Of a stretch of 64,000 nucleotides of DNA, positions 18,006-26,245 are shown in pieces. The notes beneath the pieces are model-generated. The model had not been told where the DNA came from. It saw only the letters and a list, made by a program, of their open reading frames with translations, and searched no databases. The position numbers and the translations under genes are program-made. Positions within the stretch are counted from its first letter, which is position 1, and the number at the start of each line of letters is the position of its first letter. The DNA comes from Bacillota bacterium (lineage in GTDB: Bacteria; Bacteroidota; Bacteroidia; Bacteroidales; Bacteroidaceae): contig JAMPFD010000002.1 of assembly GCA_023664625.1 (NCBI GenBank), positions 92,341 to 156,340 on the forward strand. The letters are read 5' to 3'.

Positions 18006-19781
18006 TTATTTTCCTTCATTAAGTATGGCACTGTTGATGCCCTGCTTGTTAGAACCGTCAAGCACACCGTCATTGAAGCGATAAGCCTCAACCTGCATGC
18101 CGACCTTGTCATATTCCCATGTGTACATATTGGCAATGGCACCGTTAAGGTGGACTCCGACAAGGTCGCGAGGCTCAGGACGGAGGTCCCAACGGCTTAT
18201 CAGGCGCACCATTCCGTTAGGACGGTAATGTGACCAGCGGGCGGTGTTGTCATTCTTGCGCACCCATTCCCAAACTTTTGTGCCGTCCTCACGCCACAAA
18301 GTCTCGGTACCTACTTTCTTACCGTCCTTATATGTAACCTCATATTGTTTCTGCCCGTTCGGGAATGTATAGGTCTTCGTTCCGTCAAGGACATAGTATC
18401 CTGAATTTGCCAGCGGGGTAAGCGCGGACTGCTTGCCATAGACAGAGCCTTCTGCATCTTTCACCGTGACGACGTCACTGTCTATCCACGCCTCGTTGAA
18501 CTCTATTTCCAATCCCGGATAGTTGGTAGTGGTAAGAACATGGATAAGTCCGTCCTGTCCCTGGCGCATTGTAACATAACCAAGGGAAGGATGTGTCACG
18601 CGGTGATGCTGAGGCAGAGTGACAGGCAGGGTCTTGAATTTCCAAGTCTTACCGTTATCCCTTGATATGGCAACGAAGCATTCGTTTCCGTTCTTCCATC
18701 CTTTCGGAGGAGCGATTTTCTTCTTGTGCATATAAGAGTCACCCACTATGCACAGCGCACCGGACTGCAGGCGGATGATGCAAGGACGTTGTGCCGTGCC
18801 GGCAGGAGGGAACGGCGACGGTGTCCCCTTTTCCCAAGTGGCACCCCAATCATGAGAGATGTTCTGAGGATTCCATCCGTCAATACTGTTGTTCTTGCCT
18901 GCTGCGGAGAGTAATGTCCCGTTATCGTCAAGCATGACGATAGTGGAATGGCGGCTGTCAGTCCTTCCGCCCATGTCATGCCATGTCACACCTCCGTCAC
19001 AACTGCGGAGAAGGAAGCTCTGAGCCCCTTTGCCGTCGATGGCGACAAAGAGTTCTCCCCTCTTGTTCTTAAAGGCATTGGAGATTGGCTGGGCGGTATA
19101 CCGCTCCAGCTTACTGTCCATCTGAGGCACGGAGAATGTCCATGTGGCACCATTGTCCGTAGACTTCATTATGCGGAACGGCACATAATCGGTCATTCCT
19201 CTGCCACCGCCGAAGAACCATAGCGTGTCATTGTCCGTGAAGAGCAGTGCCGACTGGTCATTGCCTCCGTTAGTGGTAAACAGGAGTTCAGGCATGTCCC
19301 ACTCATCGCAGCCATACCGGCGGCGGCACTGTACGAACGTTGTACAGGTGTCAGCCTCTGCTTTTCCCGCAGGAGTGGAGAAATATACGGCGAGGATGTC
19401 CCCGTTCGGAAGCACTTCCATGCCTGCTGAATGCAGGTGGGTGTACACACCCCAGTCAAGTCCGACCTTTTCACCCTGTTCTGTAGGGGTGTAGCATGAA
19501 GGGACCGGCAGTGCCATACGCACATTATAATAAGGTGTATTTCCTGCATTGGTCACGGCAGGCGGACGATTCTGGTTCACACACTGCTGCGTGAAAGGTA
19601 CAATATCCCTGTGTGCAATCTCAAAGACAGCCTGTCCGTCAGCATCACCGACGGCAGCCATGTTGGCACCGGCACTGATGTTCGCACCCACCACAGTATA
19701 CTTATGTTGTGGGAAAACAGACTGGGCAGAGGCTGAAACAGCCCCTGCCGTCAGTATAATTGACAATATTTCCTTTTTCAT
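18006..19781 (-). CDS. Secreted BNR/sialidase-like protein with C-terminal MORN-like repeats
   Basis: This 591-residue protein has a signal peptide (MKKEILSIILTAGAVSASAQ) and a six-bladed propeller with four Asp boxes: STDNGATW, SCDGGVTW, SHDWGATW and SRDNGKTW. The segment HLHSAGMEVLPNGDILAVYF is typical of BNR exo-hydrolases. After about residue 470 the protein changes to short strand repeats (YTFPNGQKQYEVTYKDGKKV, LWREDGTKVWEWV) that resemble MORN/YwqK-type repeats, an unusual tail for this fold. It starts 3 bp after the GH140 gene and so is translationally linked to it. Sialic acid is not a plant sugar, so in this context an acidic ulosonic acid or another pectic sugar is a more plausible substrate. 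The true specificity is unknown. Confidence 0.7.
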   Translation of the reverse strand: MKKEILSIILTAGAVSASAQSVFPQHKYTVVGANISAGANMAAVGDADGQAVFEIAHRDIVPFTQQCVNQNRPPAVTNAGNTPYYNVRMALPVPSCYTPTEQGEKVGLDWGVYTHLHSAGMEVLPNGDILAVYFSTPAGKAEADTCTTFVQCRRRYGCDEWDMPELLFTTNGGNDQSALLFTDNDTLWFFGGGRGMTDYVPFRIMKSTDNGATWTFSVPQMDSKLERYTAQPISNAFKNKRGELFVAIDGKGAQSFLLRSCDGGVTWHDMGGRTDSRHSTIVMLDDNGTLLSAAGKNNSIDGWNPQNISHDWGATWEKGTPSPFPPAGTAQRPCIIRLQSGALCIVGDSYMHKKKIAPPKGWKNGNECFVAISRDNGKTWKFKTLPVTLPQHHRVTHPSLGYVTMRQGQDGLIHVLTTTNYPGLEIEFNEAWIDSDVVTVKDAEGSVYGKQSALTPLANSGYYVLDGTKTYTFPNGQKQYEVTYKDGKKVGTETLWREDGTKVWEWVRKNDNTARWSHYRPNGMVRLISRWDLRPEPRDLVGVHLNGAIANMYTWEYDKVGMQVEAYRFNDGVLDGSNKQGINSAILNEGK

Positions 19782-19784
19782 TTC

Positions 19785-21260
19785 CTACTCGTTAAGGTCT
19801 CTGAGATTCTTCCAGTCACTCTGTTCAGGGATGACCGTCATGTCTGGTTTAAGATATTCCTTCTTGGCATCAAAAGCGACGAGCACACCGTCATTGACTC
19901 CATCGTATGAGGAAGCAGGGCGGAAAGTCTGTATCTTATCAGCCACCTCACCTATATATTCCAGATGACCGGTAGCGGCATTCATCCAATAGACCTTCTT
20001 TGTCTTACCCGAGATGGTGCGCAGGTCAACTTTCATGTCACGCCCTGTATAGTTGTATACCATAAGATAGTCATTGCCGCGGGTGGCGATAAGACGGTTA
20101 TACTGCTTTCCGTTCTCTCCCGAAATGACTTTCTGGTCAGGGACACGGTCAAAGAACGGGAACGTCAGCATCAGTCTCTTCAGATACTGCATCTGTGAGA
20201 AGCCGGGATCTTTCATAGCCTGATACCATGTCTTTACGTCACCGGCATCGCCGTAGCTGGTGCCATAGCCCGGCTTGAGGAACTGCATTATGGCATTATG
20301 GCCGTAAGTATGTCCGAAACTGCCGGCGAACACTGACCAGTAGGCATAGCGGCGCACGTCACATGCAAGCCACCGCTTCTCATTGGCGTCGTGCAATCCC
20401 TGAGGAATATCCTCATATGAAGGTTCGGCATCAACGACAGGCTTTATAGGCTTATATGCCCATGTTGAATCAACATACATCCAGTTATCCTCCTCCGTAT
20501 TGTCAGGAATAGGATAGTCCTTGTTGCCCATACGCTGTCCGTAGCGGCGATGTCCTGACTGGAACATGTGGAAATCGAGCCACGGAGCCTTTGCAAACCA
20601 CTTCGCGCTGGTATATCGTCCACGTGGATGATATGTCATAAGATGGTTCTTGTCAATGGACTTAATAGTAGTGGCGAGGGTGTTCCACACCTCTGTGTTG
20701 ATGTCTCCCTGGATGTCACCGCCCATAATCCATACGATATTCGGCGCATCCTTGTAACGGTTGGCGAGGAAAGTGCCGTACTTGACAGCCTCTTCCTTAG
20801 TCAGCAGACCCGCCTTTACGAGACCGCCCCATATACATACCATACCTATATATATGCCTTCGTGCTCAGCCTGTCTGACGATATAATCCATGTGGTCCCA
20901 ATATCCGTACACGCCTTTCTTATTGATACTCTGGAAATTCCAGCCGTCCACGTTGGACATCTGTCCGTAGTAGTTATATGCCGGAACACCGTCAATAACC
21001 TGAATCTGCACCATATTGTAGCCTGCCTCACGGACACGCTGAAGGTAATAGGCAGCCTCTGCACGGTCGGTGCGCTCAGGAAGCAGCCATCCTGTCTCTC
21101 CGAGCCAGAAGAAAGGTGCACCGTTCTCATGTTGGAGGAAGCGGGAGTTCTCCGAGACTTTAAGCTTTCCGTTGTCCCATGGTTTCTTGTTGCCTTCCGC
21201 CAGGGCAGTACCTGTTACAAGGGCGAGAAGGAGTGTCGATAGAGCAAAAATCTTTTTCAT
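19785..21260 (-). CDS. GH140 (DUF4038) apiosidase family enzyme
   Basis: The 491-residue protein has a signal peptide (MKKIFALSTLLLALVTGTALA), a DUF4038 TIM-barrel domain (about 25-385, with GAPFFWLGETGWLLPERTDR, IVWIMGGDIQGD, YHPRGRYTSAKWF, FHMFQSGHRRYG) and a C-terminal beta-sandwich of the putative collagen-binding type (about 390-480). GH140 enzymes cleave the D-apiose-beta-GalA linkage that attaches side chains A and B to the RG-II backbone. The likely catalytic acids are the Asp in MGGD and the Glu in VVDAEPSYED, by family analogy. The start lies 1 bp from the GH95 stop, so the two genes are coupled. It is the most specific marker of RG-II in the cluster. Confidence 0.88.
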   Translation of the reverse strand: MKKIFALSTLLLALVTGTALAEGNKKPWDNGKLKVSENSRFLQHENGAPFFWLGETGWLLPERTDRAEAAYYLQRVREAGYNMVQIQVIDGVPAYNYYGQMSNVDGWNFQSINKKGVYGYWDHMDYIVRQAEHEGIYIGMVCIWGGLVKAGLLTKEEAVKYGTFLANRYKDAPNIVWIMGGDIQGDINTEVWNTLATTIKSIDKNHLMTYHPRGRYTSAKWFAKAPWLDFHMFQSGHRRYGQRMGNKDYPIPDNTEEDNWMYVDSTWAYKPIKPVVDAEPSYEDIPQGLHDANEKRWLACDVRRYAYWSVFAGSFGHTYGHNAIMQFLKPGYGTSYGDAGDVKTWYQAMKDPGFSQMQYLKRLMLTFPFFDRVPDQKVISGENGKQYNRLIATRGNDYLMVYNYTGRDMKVDLRTISGKTKKVYWMNAATGHLEYIGEVADKIQTFRPASSYDGVNDGVLVAFDAKKEYLKPDMTVIPEQSDWKNLRDLNE

Positions 21261-21261
21261 G

Positions 21262-23724
21262 TCAATTCTTAATTGTAATCACTTGGTCAGTAGTTGTCTT
21301 TATGTCGTAAAGGTAAGTCTTCGGCATGGCCACCGGATTAAGCTTCACTTCGGAATTATTCTTTGTCTCGAGAGTGACAGGGGCCTTAAAGAGCGGATTG
21401 GGGTTTGTTCCCTTTGCCTTTGCAAGTCCCTTTCCTTTCAGTGGAAGAGCCGTTCTCAGGCGTAGGTTTCCGCCTATTGTGGAGCGTATCTTGCAGGAAG
21501 TGATACGTCCGTCTTTCCATGCCAGTTCCTCTATTAGGAATCCGCCACGGCAACGCAGGCCGTTCACCTTGCCCTCGCTCCATACAGAAGGAACGGCAGG
21601 GAGGAGATAGACATCACCGTCATGGCTCTGCACAAGCATTTCGGCTATGCCGGCGGTGCAGCCGAAGTTTCCGTCTATCTGGAACGGCGGGTGAGCATCG
21701 AAGAGATTACCGTAAGTACCGCCCTTCTTCTTGTTTTTCCCGAATGCCACGAACTTGTCGTCAGTGAGTTTCAGCTGTTCCTTTATAAGCTTATAGGCAT
21801 GTTCACCGTCGAGCATTCGTGCCCAAAGGCACACCTTCCATCCCATAGACCATCCTGTAGACGGGTCGCCGCGGTGGATCAGTGACGTGCGCGCCGCACC
21901 GAAAAGCTCAGGAGTACGCAGTGGAGAGATTGAGGTTCCCGGGTACAGTCCGTAGAGATGGCTGACATGACGGTGGTCATCCTTCGGATTATCCCAGTCC
22001 TGTGCCCATTCCTGAAGCTGTCCCCATTTGCCTATAGTGCCAGGGGTGAGCATCTTTGTGCGTGAGACATAATGTGAGGCGAGGTCAGCATCGACACCAA
22101 GGATGGCTGCCGCCTGTGCCACTTCTCCGAAGATTTCCGCCACGAGCTGATTATCCATTGTGCAGCCGGAAGCGATATTCTTTTTTCCGTGGTCGGCAGG
22201 ATGGAGGTTCTCAGGTGATACGGAGGGGCACAATACGAGGTAGCCTGTGTTAGGATCCTTGACAAGAAGTTCATCGACGAACTGTGCCGCGCCTTTCAGT
22301 ATGGGATAATATTCCTTGAGGAAATTCTTGTCTCCTGAGAAGAGATAGTGGTTCCACAGATGCTGACAGAGCCACGGGCCGCCGGTCATCCATAGTCCTG
22401 AAGCGGCATGATCCACAGGTCCCGTTATGCGCCAGATGTCGGTATTGTGGTGAAGCACCCATCCGTTGGCTCCGTACATTGTCTGTGCCGTTGCCGCTCC
22501 TGTTGTGCAGACATCCCTGATAAGGCTGAACAGCGGGGCGTTAAGGTCGGAAAGGTTCGTCACCTCCGAAGGCCAGTAGTTCATCTCGAGATTGATGTTG
22601 CAAGTGTACTTGCTGTCCCATGACGGCAGGAGCTTGTCATTCCAGATACCCTGCAGGTTGGCAGCCTGTCCGCCCGGCTGTGAGGAGCAGATGAGGAGGT
22701 AGCGTCCGAAGGCATAATATGTGGCGACAAGGTAATTGTCGTTGTTCTGCGCAAACTGCTCCACACGCTGTGATGTGGTCAGACGGCTGAACTTGTCTGG
22801 ACCGAGCCACAGGCGTGAACGGTCCATGAACCGGCGGAAGTATGCCACGTGGGCTTTCTTGTCGGCTTCATAATCGTCAGCCATGGCCTTGCGGAGATAT
22901 GCCTTGCACTTTGCATCCTCGTCTCCGGAGATGTCTTTATAGTTTACAAAATTGGTGGCTATGCTGACATACAGCACCGCCTCGTCGGCTCCTTCCACAC
23001 TGATGACGCCGTCGCGGGACACTGTCTTTCCTCCTTTTGCCTGCACGGCAAGCCTTCCCTGAAACTTCACCTTGCCTTTCAGAGCCTCGTGGGTAGGCGT
23101 AACGCCCTCAAGGGATACTTCCCTGCCGTCGCTCTTGATGATGACATCATGATGTGGCGAGGAGAGATTGGCATTGAAAGTGATGCTTCCCGGCCTGGAG
23201 GCTGTAAGGCGTACCTTTATGACATTGTCCGTGAAGGATGTCATCGCCTCACGCCTGTAGCGTACACCGTTGACCGTATACTGTGTCACGGCAATGGCAG
23301 AGTCGAGTGAGAGGCAGCGTTCATAGTCCGTATATCCGGCATGTCCCGGGGTGGAGATTGTCAGGTCGCCGAAAGTCTGGTAAGGCATACCGTTGTTGCT
23401 GCCGGACATGAGATGTTCATCAGCCATCTGCTGTGCCTCGGCATACTTACCTGCAAAGACGAGGCTCTGCACTTTCCCGTACCATTCCTTGGAATTTTTG
23501 TTGGCGTTTGTGTTTGGCTGTCCTGCCCAAATTGTCTCTTCGTTAAGTTGCAGACGCTCCGTCGTAGGGATGCCGTAGACCATTGCACCGAGACGGCCGT
23601 TGCCGAGCGGCAATGCCTCCGTCCACACCTCTGCAGGCGAGTTGTACCACAAACGGTACTGCTGCGCGCCCACAGAGAGCGTGCAGAGCATTGTAAACAC
23701 CAATGCTATAATGCTTTTCTTCAT
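21262..23724 (-). CDS. GH95 alpha-L-fucosidase / alpha-L-galactosidase
   Basis: The 820-residue protein has a signal peptide (MKKSIIALVFTMLCTLSVGA). The N-terminal super-beta-sandwich starts with the GH95 signature EALPLGNGRLGAMVYG followed by LQLNEETIWAG. The alpha/alpha-barrel catalytic domain includes NLQGIWNDKLLPSWDSKY, NINLEMNYWPSEVTNL and FQIDGNFGCTAGIAEML. GH95 members act on alpha-1,2-L-fucose or, in RG-II loci, on L-galactose at the end of side chain A. The GH140 neighbour argues for alpha-L-galactosidase here, but I cannot decide it from residues alone. It is the first gene of the enzyme run and has a consensus promoter 26 nt upstream. Confidence 0.9.
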   Translation of the reverse strand: MKKSIIALVFTMLCTLSVGAQQYRLWYNSPAEVWTEALPLGNGRLGAMVYGIPTTERLQLNEETIWAGQPNTNANKNSKEWYGKVQSLVFAGKYAEAQQMADEHLMSGSNNGMPYQTFGDLTISTPGHAGYTDYERCLSLDSAIAVTQYTVNGVRYRREAMTSFTDNVIKVRLTASRPGSITFNANLSSPHHDVIIKSDGREVSLEGVTPTHEALKGKVKFQGRLAVQAKGGKTVSRDGVISVEGADEAVLYVSIATNFVNYKDISGDEDAKCKAYLRKAMADDYEADKKAHVAYFRRFMDRSRLWLGPDKFSRLTTSQRVEQFAQNNDNYLVATYYAFGRYLLICSSQPGGQAANLQGIWNDKLLPSWDSKYTCNINLEMNYWPSEVTNLSDLNAPLFSLIRDVCTTGAATAQTMYGANGWVLHHNTDIWRITGPVDHAASGLWMTGGPWLCQHLWNHYLFSGDKNFLKEYYPILKGAAQFVDELLVKDPNTGYLVLCPSVSPENLHPADHGKKNIASGCTMDNQLVAEIFGEVAQAAAILGVDADLASHYVSRTKMLTPGTIGKWGQLQEWAQDWDNPKDDHRHVSHLYGLYPGTSISPLRTPELFGAARTSLIHRGDPSTGWSMGWKVCLWARMLDGEHAYKLIKEQLKLTDDKFVAFGKNKKKGGTYGNLFDAHPPFQIDGNFGCTAGIAEMLVQSHDGDVYLLPAVPSVWSEGKVNGLRCRGGFLIEELAWKDGRITSCKIRSTIGGNLRLRTALPLKGKGLAKAKGTNPNPLFKAPVTLETKNNSEVKLNPVAMPKTYLYDIKTTTDQVITIKN

Positions 23725-23750
23725 TCAGATGTTAGTTTGAGTTAGTGTTG

Positions 23751-23781
23751 CAAAGTTACAAAATATATTTCAAATACCAAA
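23751..23781 (-). promoter_or_regulatory. Promoter of the GH95-GH140-BNR operon
   Basis: On the minus strand, TTTG (23778-23781), a 19-bp spacer and TAACTTTG (23751-23758) match the Bacteroidota consensus exactly. The 5' untranslated region would be about 20 nt. No SusR/HTCS gene is adjacent. Confidence 0.8.
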
Positions 23782-24024
23782 CCTTATTGCGCATTATTTT
23801 ATGGATTCCATAACACTTACTGTCAAAGATGTCTTGTTTCCCGAACCAAACAGTAAATAAAAGCATGTCAAATATGTAAAAGAACGCTGTACGCCAATAT
23901 TTTCTCAATTACCGTCATAGGGCACACGCGGCTTTATTTTCTACAAAGAATCTTTAGCGGCATATCACAGGAAAGTATTATGAGCTCCTGTATAGTTAAA
24001 AAAAATGGTGCCAGGTAAAAAGGA

Positions 24025-24057
24025 AGGCTGTCTGACAAGTGAAAAGTCAGACAGCCT
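24025..24057 (-). terminator. Terminator of the lipoprotein/beta-barrel pair
   Basis: AGGCTGTCTGAC (24025-24036) pairs perfectly with GTCAGACAGCCT (24046-24057); on the minus strand CCTTTTTACC follows. The rest of the gap from 23782 to 24024 shows nothing recognisable. Confidence 0.8.
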
Positions 24058-24097
24058 CACGTATTATCTCATCCACGGAAATGTACTATGGAGGTCC

Positions 24098-24712
24098 CTA
24101 ATTTATCATATATGACACGCTCAGGCTGAACGAGCGGTCTTTTAGATTGTATATGTTCCAATTGTCTTTCGTCGGCTTCTGAAGGCTCCGGCCATATCCA
24201 ACCGCAAATTTCCACTTTGCCACGTCAACACCGACAGCAGCCTTGACACCCCAGTCAAACCTCCTGTATGCATTTGACGAGAAAATATTCTTGTCGTCAA
24301 ACTCATCATCTTCGTAATCCAACTTATAGTTTCCGAACAACCCGCAAGCAACATAGGCACCAGCCTCGACAAATAATCGCACATCACCGTTTATGTGCCA
24401 TTTATAGCCTGCCATAACCGGGACTTCAAGATAATATGCGTCACATCTGCCATCATACTTATTGTCATCAAGGTCATAGACATCCTGCCTCCAGCCTTTT
24501 TCTACAAAAAGAAGTGACGGAGACAGATAGAAGCCGGACATTTTGTCCGACAACAAGAATTCTCCCGTCACTCCGAGCGAATAACCAACATGTAAATTGA
24601 CATCTTCAGGCTGCGACAGCAATAAGCCGGCAGTGACTCCCAACCGGTTTCTCTGTGCAGACATACAAATATGAAAAGCACAGAATACAAGCAACAATAC
24701 GATACGCTTCAT
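24098..24712 (-). CDS. Outer-membrane beta-barrel protein (porin-family, OMP_b-brl type)
   Basis: The start chosen is the ATG at 24712 (MKRIVLLLVFCAFHICMSAQ, a signal peptide), giving 204 residues; an upstream ATG adds nine residues that are not signal-like. Alternating strands such as GVTAGLLLSQ, YYLEVPVMAGYKWHI, VRLFVEAGAYVACG and FAVGYGRSL, with the aromatic terminus LSVSYMIN, are characteristic of small Bacteroidota eight-stranded barrels. The start codon overlaps the TGA of the lipoprotein gene (TGATG), so the pair is translationally coupled. Function unknown. Confidence 0.8.
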   Translation of the reverse strand: MKRIVLLLVFCAFHICMSAQRNRLGVTAGLLLSQPEDVNLHVGYSLGVTGEFLLSDKMSGFYLSPSLLFVEKGWRQDVYDLDDNKYDGRCDAYYLEVPVMAGYKWHINGDVRLFVEAGAYVACGLFGNYKLDYEDDEFDDKNIFSSNAYRRFDWGVKAAVGVDVAKWKFAVGYGRSLQKPTKDNWNIYNLKDRSFSLSVSYMIN

Positions 24713-25296
24713 CAAAGAGTAATTAATTGATAGTTCCATTCAAGTTGTTCAAGCGGGCAAGGATACCATATATCATAAGATGCGCCTCCAGCATCTGAGG
24801 CTATATGATATACATTTGTCGTCAATGTCACAATTTCTCCATTTTGCGAGTTAGAATAGCCGATATTGAATCTGTCAGCAGGATCCATTCCACAATTTGG
24901 AGAATTGGCGGGCACGAAATACTGGGTCGTCCCTAATCCTGTTATGGTAATATTACGATAAACGGTAAAATTAGCCATTATATACGTCCCACTTGGGATG
25001 CCAATCTTACTCGCCATCTCACTCCTAATAATAGTAGCCTTATAATTAGCATTTGTATGCGAAGAATAACCTGTGACCGTATATGGTACTATAGACGAGT
25101 TAGGTGCCGGAAAAATATTGTCACATGATGTTCCATCTGAACTATTCTGATTTTCACCGTAGAACAGTTCTTCTTCGGATATAGGTTCCTCAATGGCGGT
25201 TCTGTCATCCAATTCACCGGAATAGGCTTCATCACCACTGCAACTTATAATTAAAAAAGTTGCCAAAGTGAATGCAAGGGGAATTAATTTTCTCAT
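24712..25296 (-). CDS. Putative lipoprotein of unknown function
   Basis: This 194-residue protein has a lipoprotein signal peptide with the lipobox LIISC (cysteine at residue 19) followed by SGDEAYSGELDD, an acidic stretch that is often found on exported Bacteroidota lipoproteins. The C-terminal two thirds look like a beta-rich domain (VPYTVTGYSSHTNANYKATI, GTYIMANFTVYRNITITGLG). No known family is recognised. It is coupled to the downstream beta-barrel gene and has a consensus promoter 53 nt upstream. Confidence 0.75.
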   Translation of the reverse strand: MRKLIPLAFTLATFLIISCSGDEAYSGELDDRTAIEEPISEEELFYGENQNSSDGTSCDNIFPAPNSSIVPYTVTGYSSHTNANYKATIIRSEMASKIGIPSGTYIMANFTVYRNITITGLGTTQYFVPANSPNCGMDPADRFNIGYSNSQNGEIVTLTTNVYHIASDAGGASYDIWYPCPLEQLEWNYQLITL

Positions 25297-25348
25297 TTTC
25301 TTGAAAATTTAAATTAAACATTAATGCAATATAGCAGGTCTTGTAATG

Positions 25349-25379
25349 CAAAAGTAGTAAAAATATACGAAACAGCAAA
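25349..25379 (-). promoter_or_regulatory. Promoter of the lipoprotein/beta-barrel pair
   Basis: TTTG (25376-25379), 19-bp spacer, TACTTTTG (25349-25356) on the minus strand: an exact match to the TTTG-N19-TAnnTTTG consensus. Confidence 0.75.
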
Positions 25380-26169
25380 ATTTCAATAAGGATAATGTCA
25401 AAAAACATATAGACCCGACCTATTCCTATAGTCAATCGGCAACTGCATCATCATCCTTTCATGAATCAACAGTACTGCCATTTCATCATCTGCAAGTTTC
25501 CAATGGAGCAGAAACACCTTTACCCACAAACAGTACTGCCAAGCACCAACAATCAGCGCACGGAGCATAGTGGCCACCAATGCCATGACATCGGATGTTA
25601 GTTTGGATTTGCGGCAAGCAACCATTGGGAATTATTTTGCAACCGACATCCGGAAATAAGAAAACTCACGGTCATCTTGCCTCTGTAGAATCGCGTAAAA
25701 TAAATTTTATTTTGAACGGCTCCGAAAAACCAAGTATTTTCCGGTTTTTACAAGCACTTGATAATCAGAGATATTCATTCGACCACAAAGAAAAGTCTCA
25801 AGAAGAAGGAGGCAAACCGTTACCTTTCGCAATGTAAATGGTAACGATTTGTCCTGTGAAAGGTAATGAAACGTCAGGTAAAATATAATGATTTGATCTA
25901 AAAATCGTCACATTTTACAACATATATGCATGTTTTTTCCATATTCACCCATACTGCCGGGCATGAAAATCGTAAAAAAAATGGTTAAAGTGTCCTGTCC
26001 ACCTCATTATGATAAATAGAACATTAGAAAAACCGTGCAGGAATTTCAGGCTTCCGGCATACTCCGGCAAGCAGGGATTTCATCCATGCACAACGGCTGC
26101 CGCAAACTTCCGCAAGGTATGCCGTGCGTAAAAAAACATCCTTCCATGAGAAACATACAGCAAAAAGTT
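25380..26169. other. Intergenic region with a partial 22-bp-period repeat cluster
   Basis: No convincing gene is seen in this 790-bp stretch. A 75-codon minus-strand frame (25398-25625, starting MVACRKSKLTSDVM) has no recognisable domain and no promoter of its own. The main structure is repeat cluster C at 25819-25868. The rest is AT-rich. Confidence 0.5.
25819..25868 (+). repeat. 22-bp-period GTTACCTTT array, cluster C (partly degenerate)
   Basis: GTTACCTTT at 25819-25827 is followed in phase at 25841 by GTAACGATTT and near 25863 by an inverted copy (AAAGGTAATG). The unit tail cgcaatgtaaa matches cluster D (cgcagtgtaaa). Confidence 0.6.
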
Positions 26170-26211
26170 CTCCCCTCATTCTCCGGCATAATGCAGGAGA
26201 GATGAGGGGAG
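26170..26211 (-). terminator. Terminator of the GH3 gene
   Basis: CTCCCCTCAT (26170-26179) pairs with ATGAGGGGAG (26202-26211), and an inner TCTCC/GGAGA pairing extends the stem. On the minus strand AACTTTTTGC follows. It starts 35 nt after the GH3 stop. Confidence 0.75.
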
Positions 26212-26245
26212 GGAACGGATTAAAAAATATCAAACAACCTTTCCG

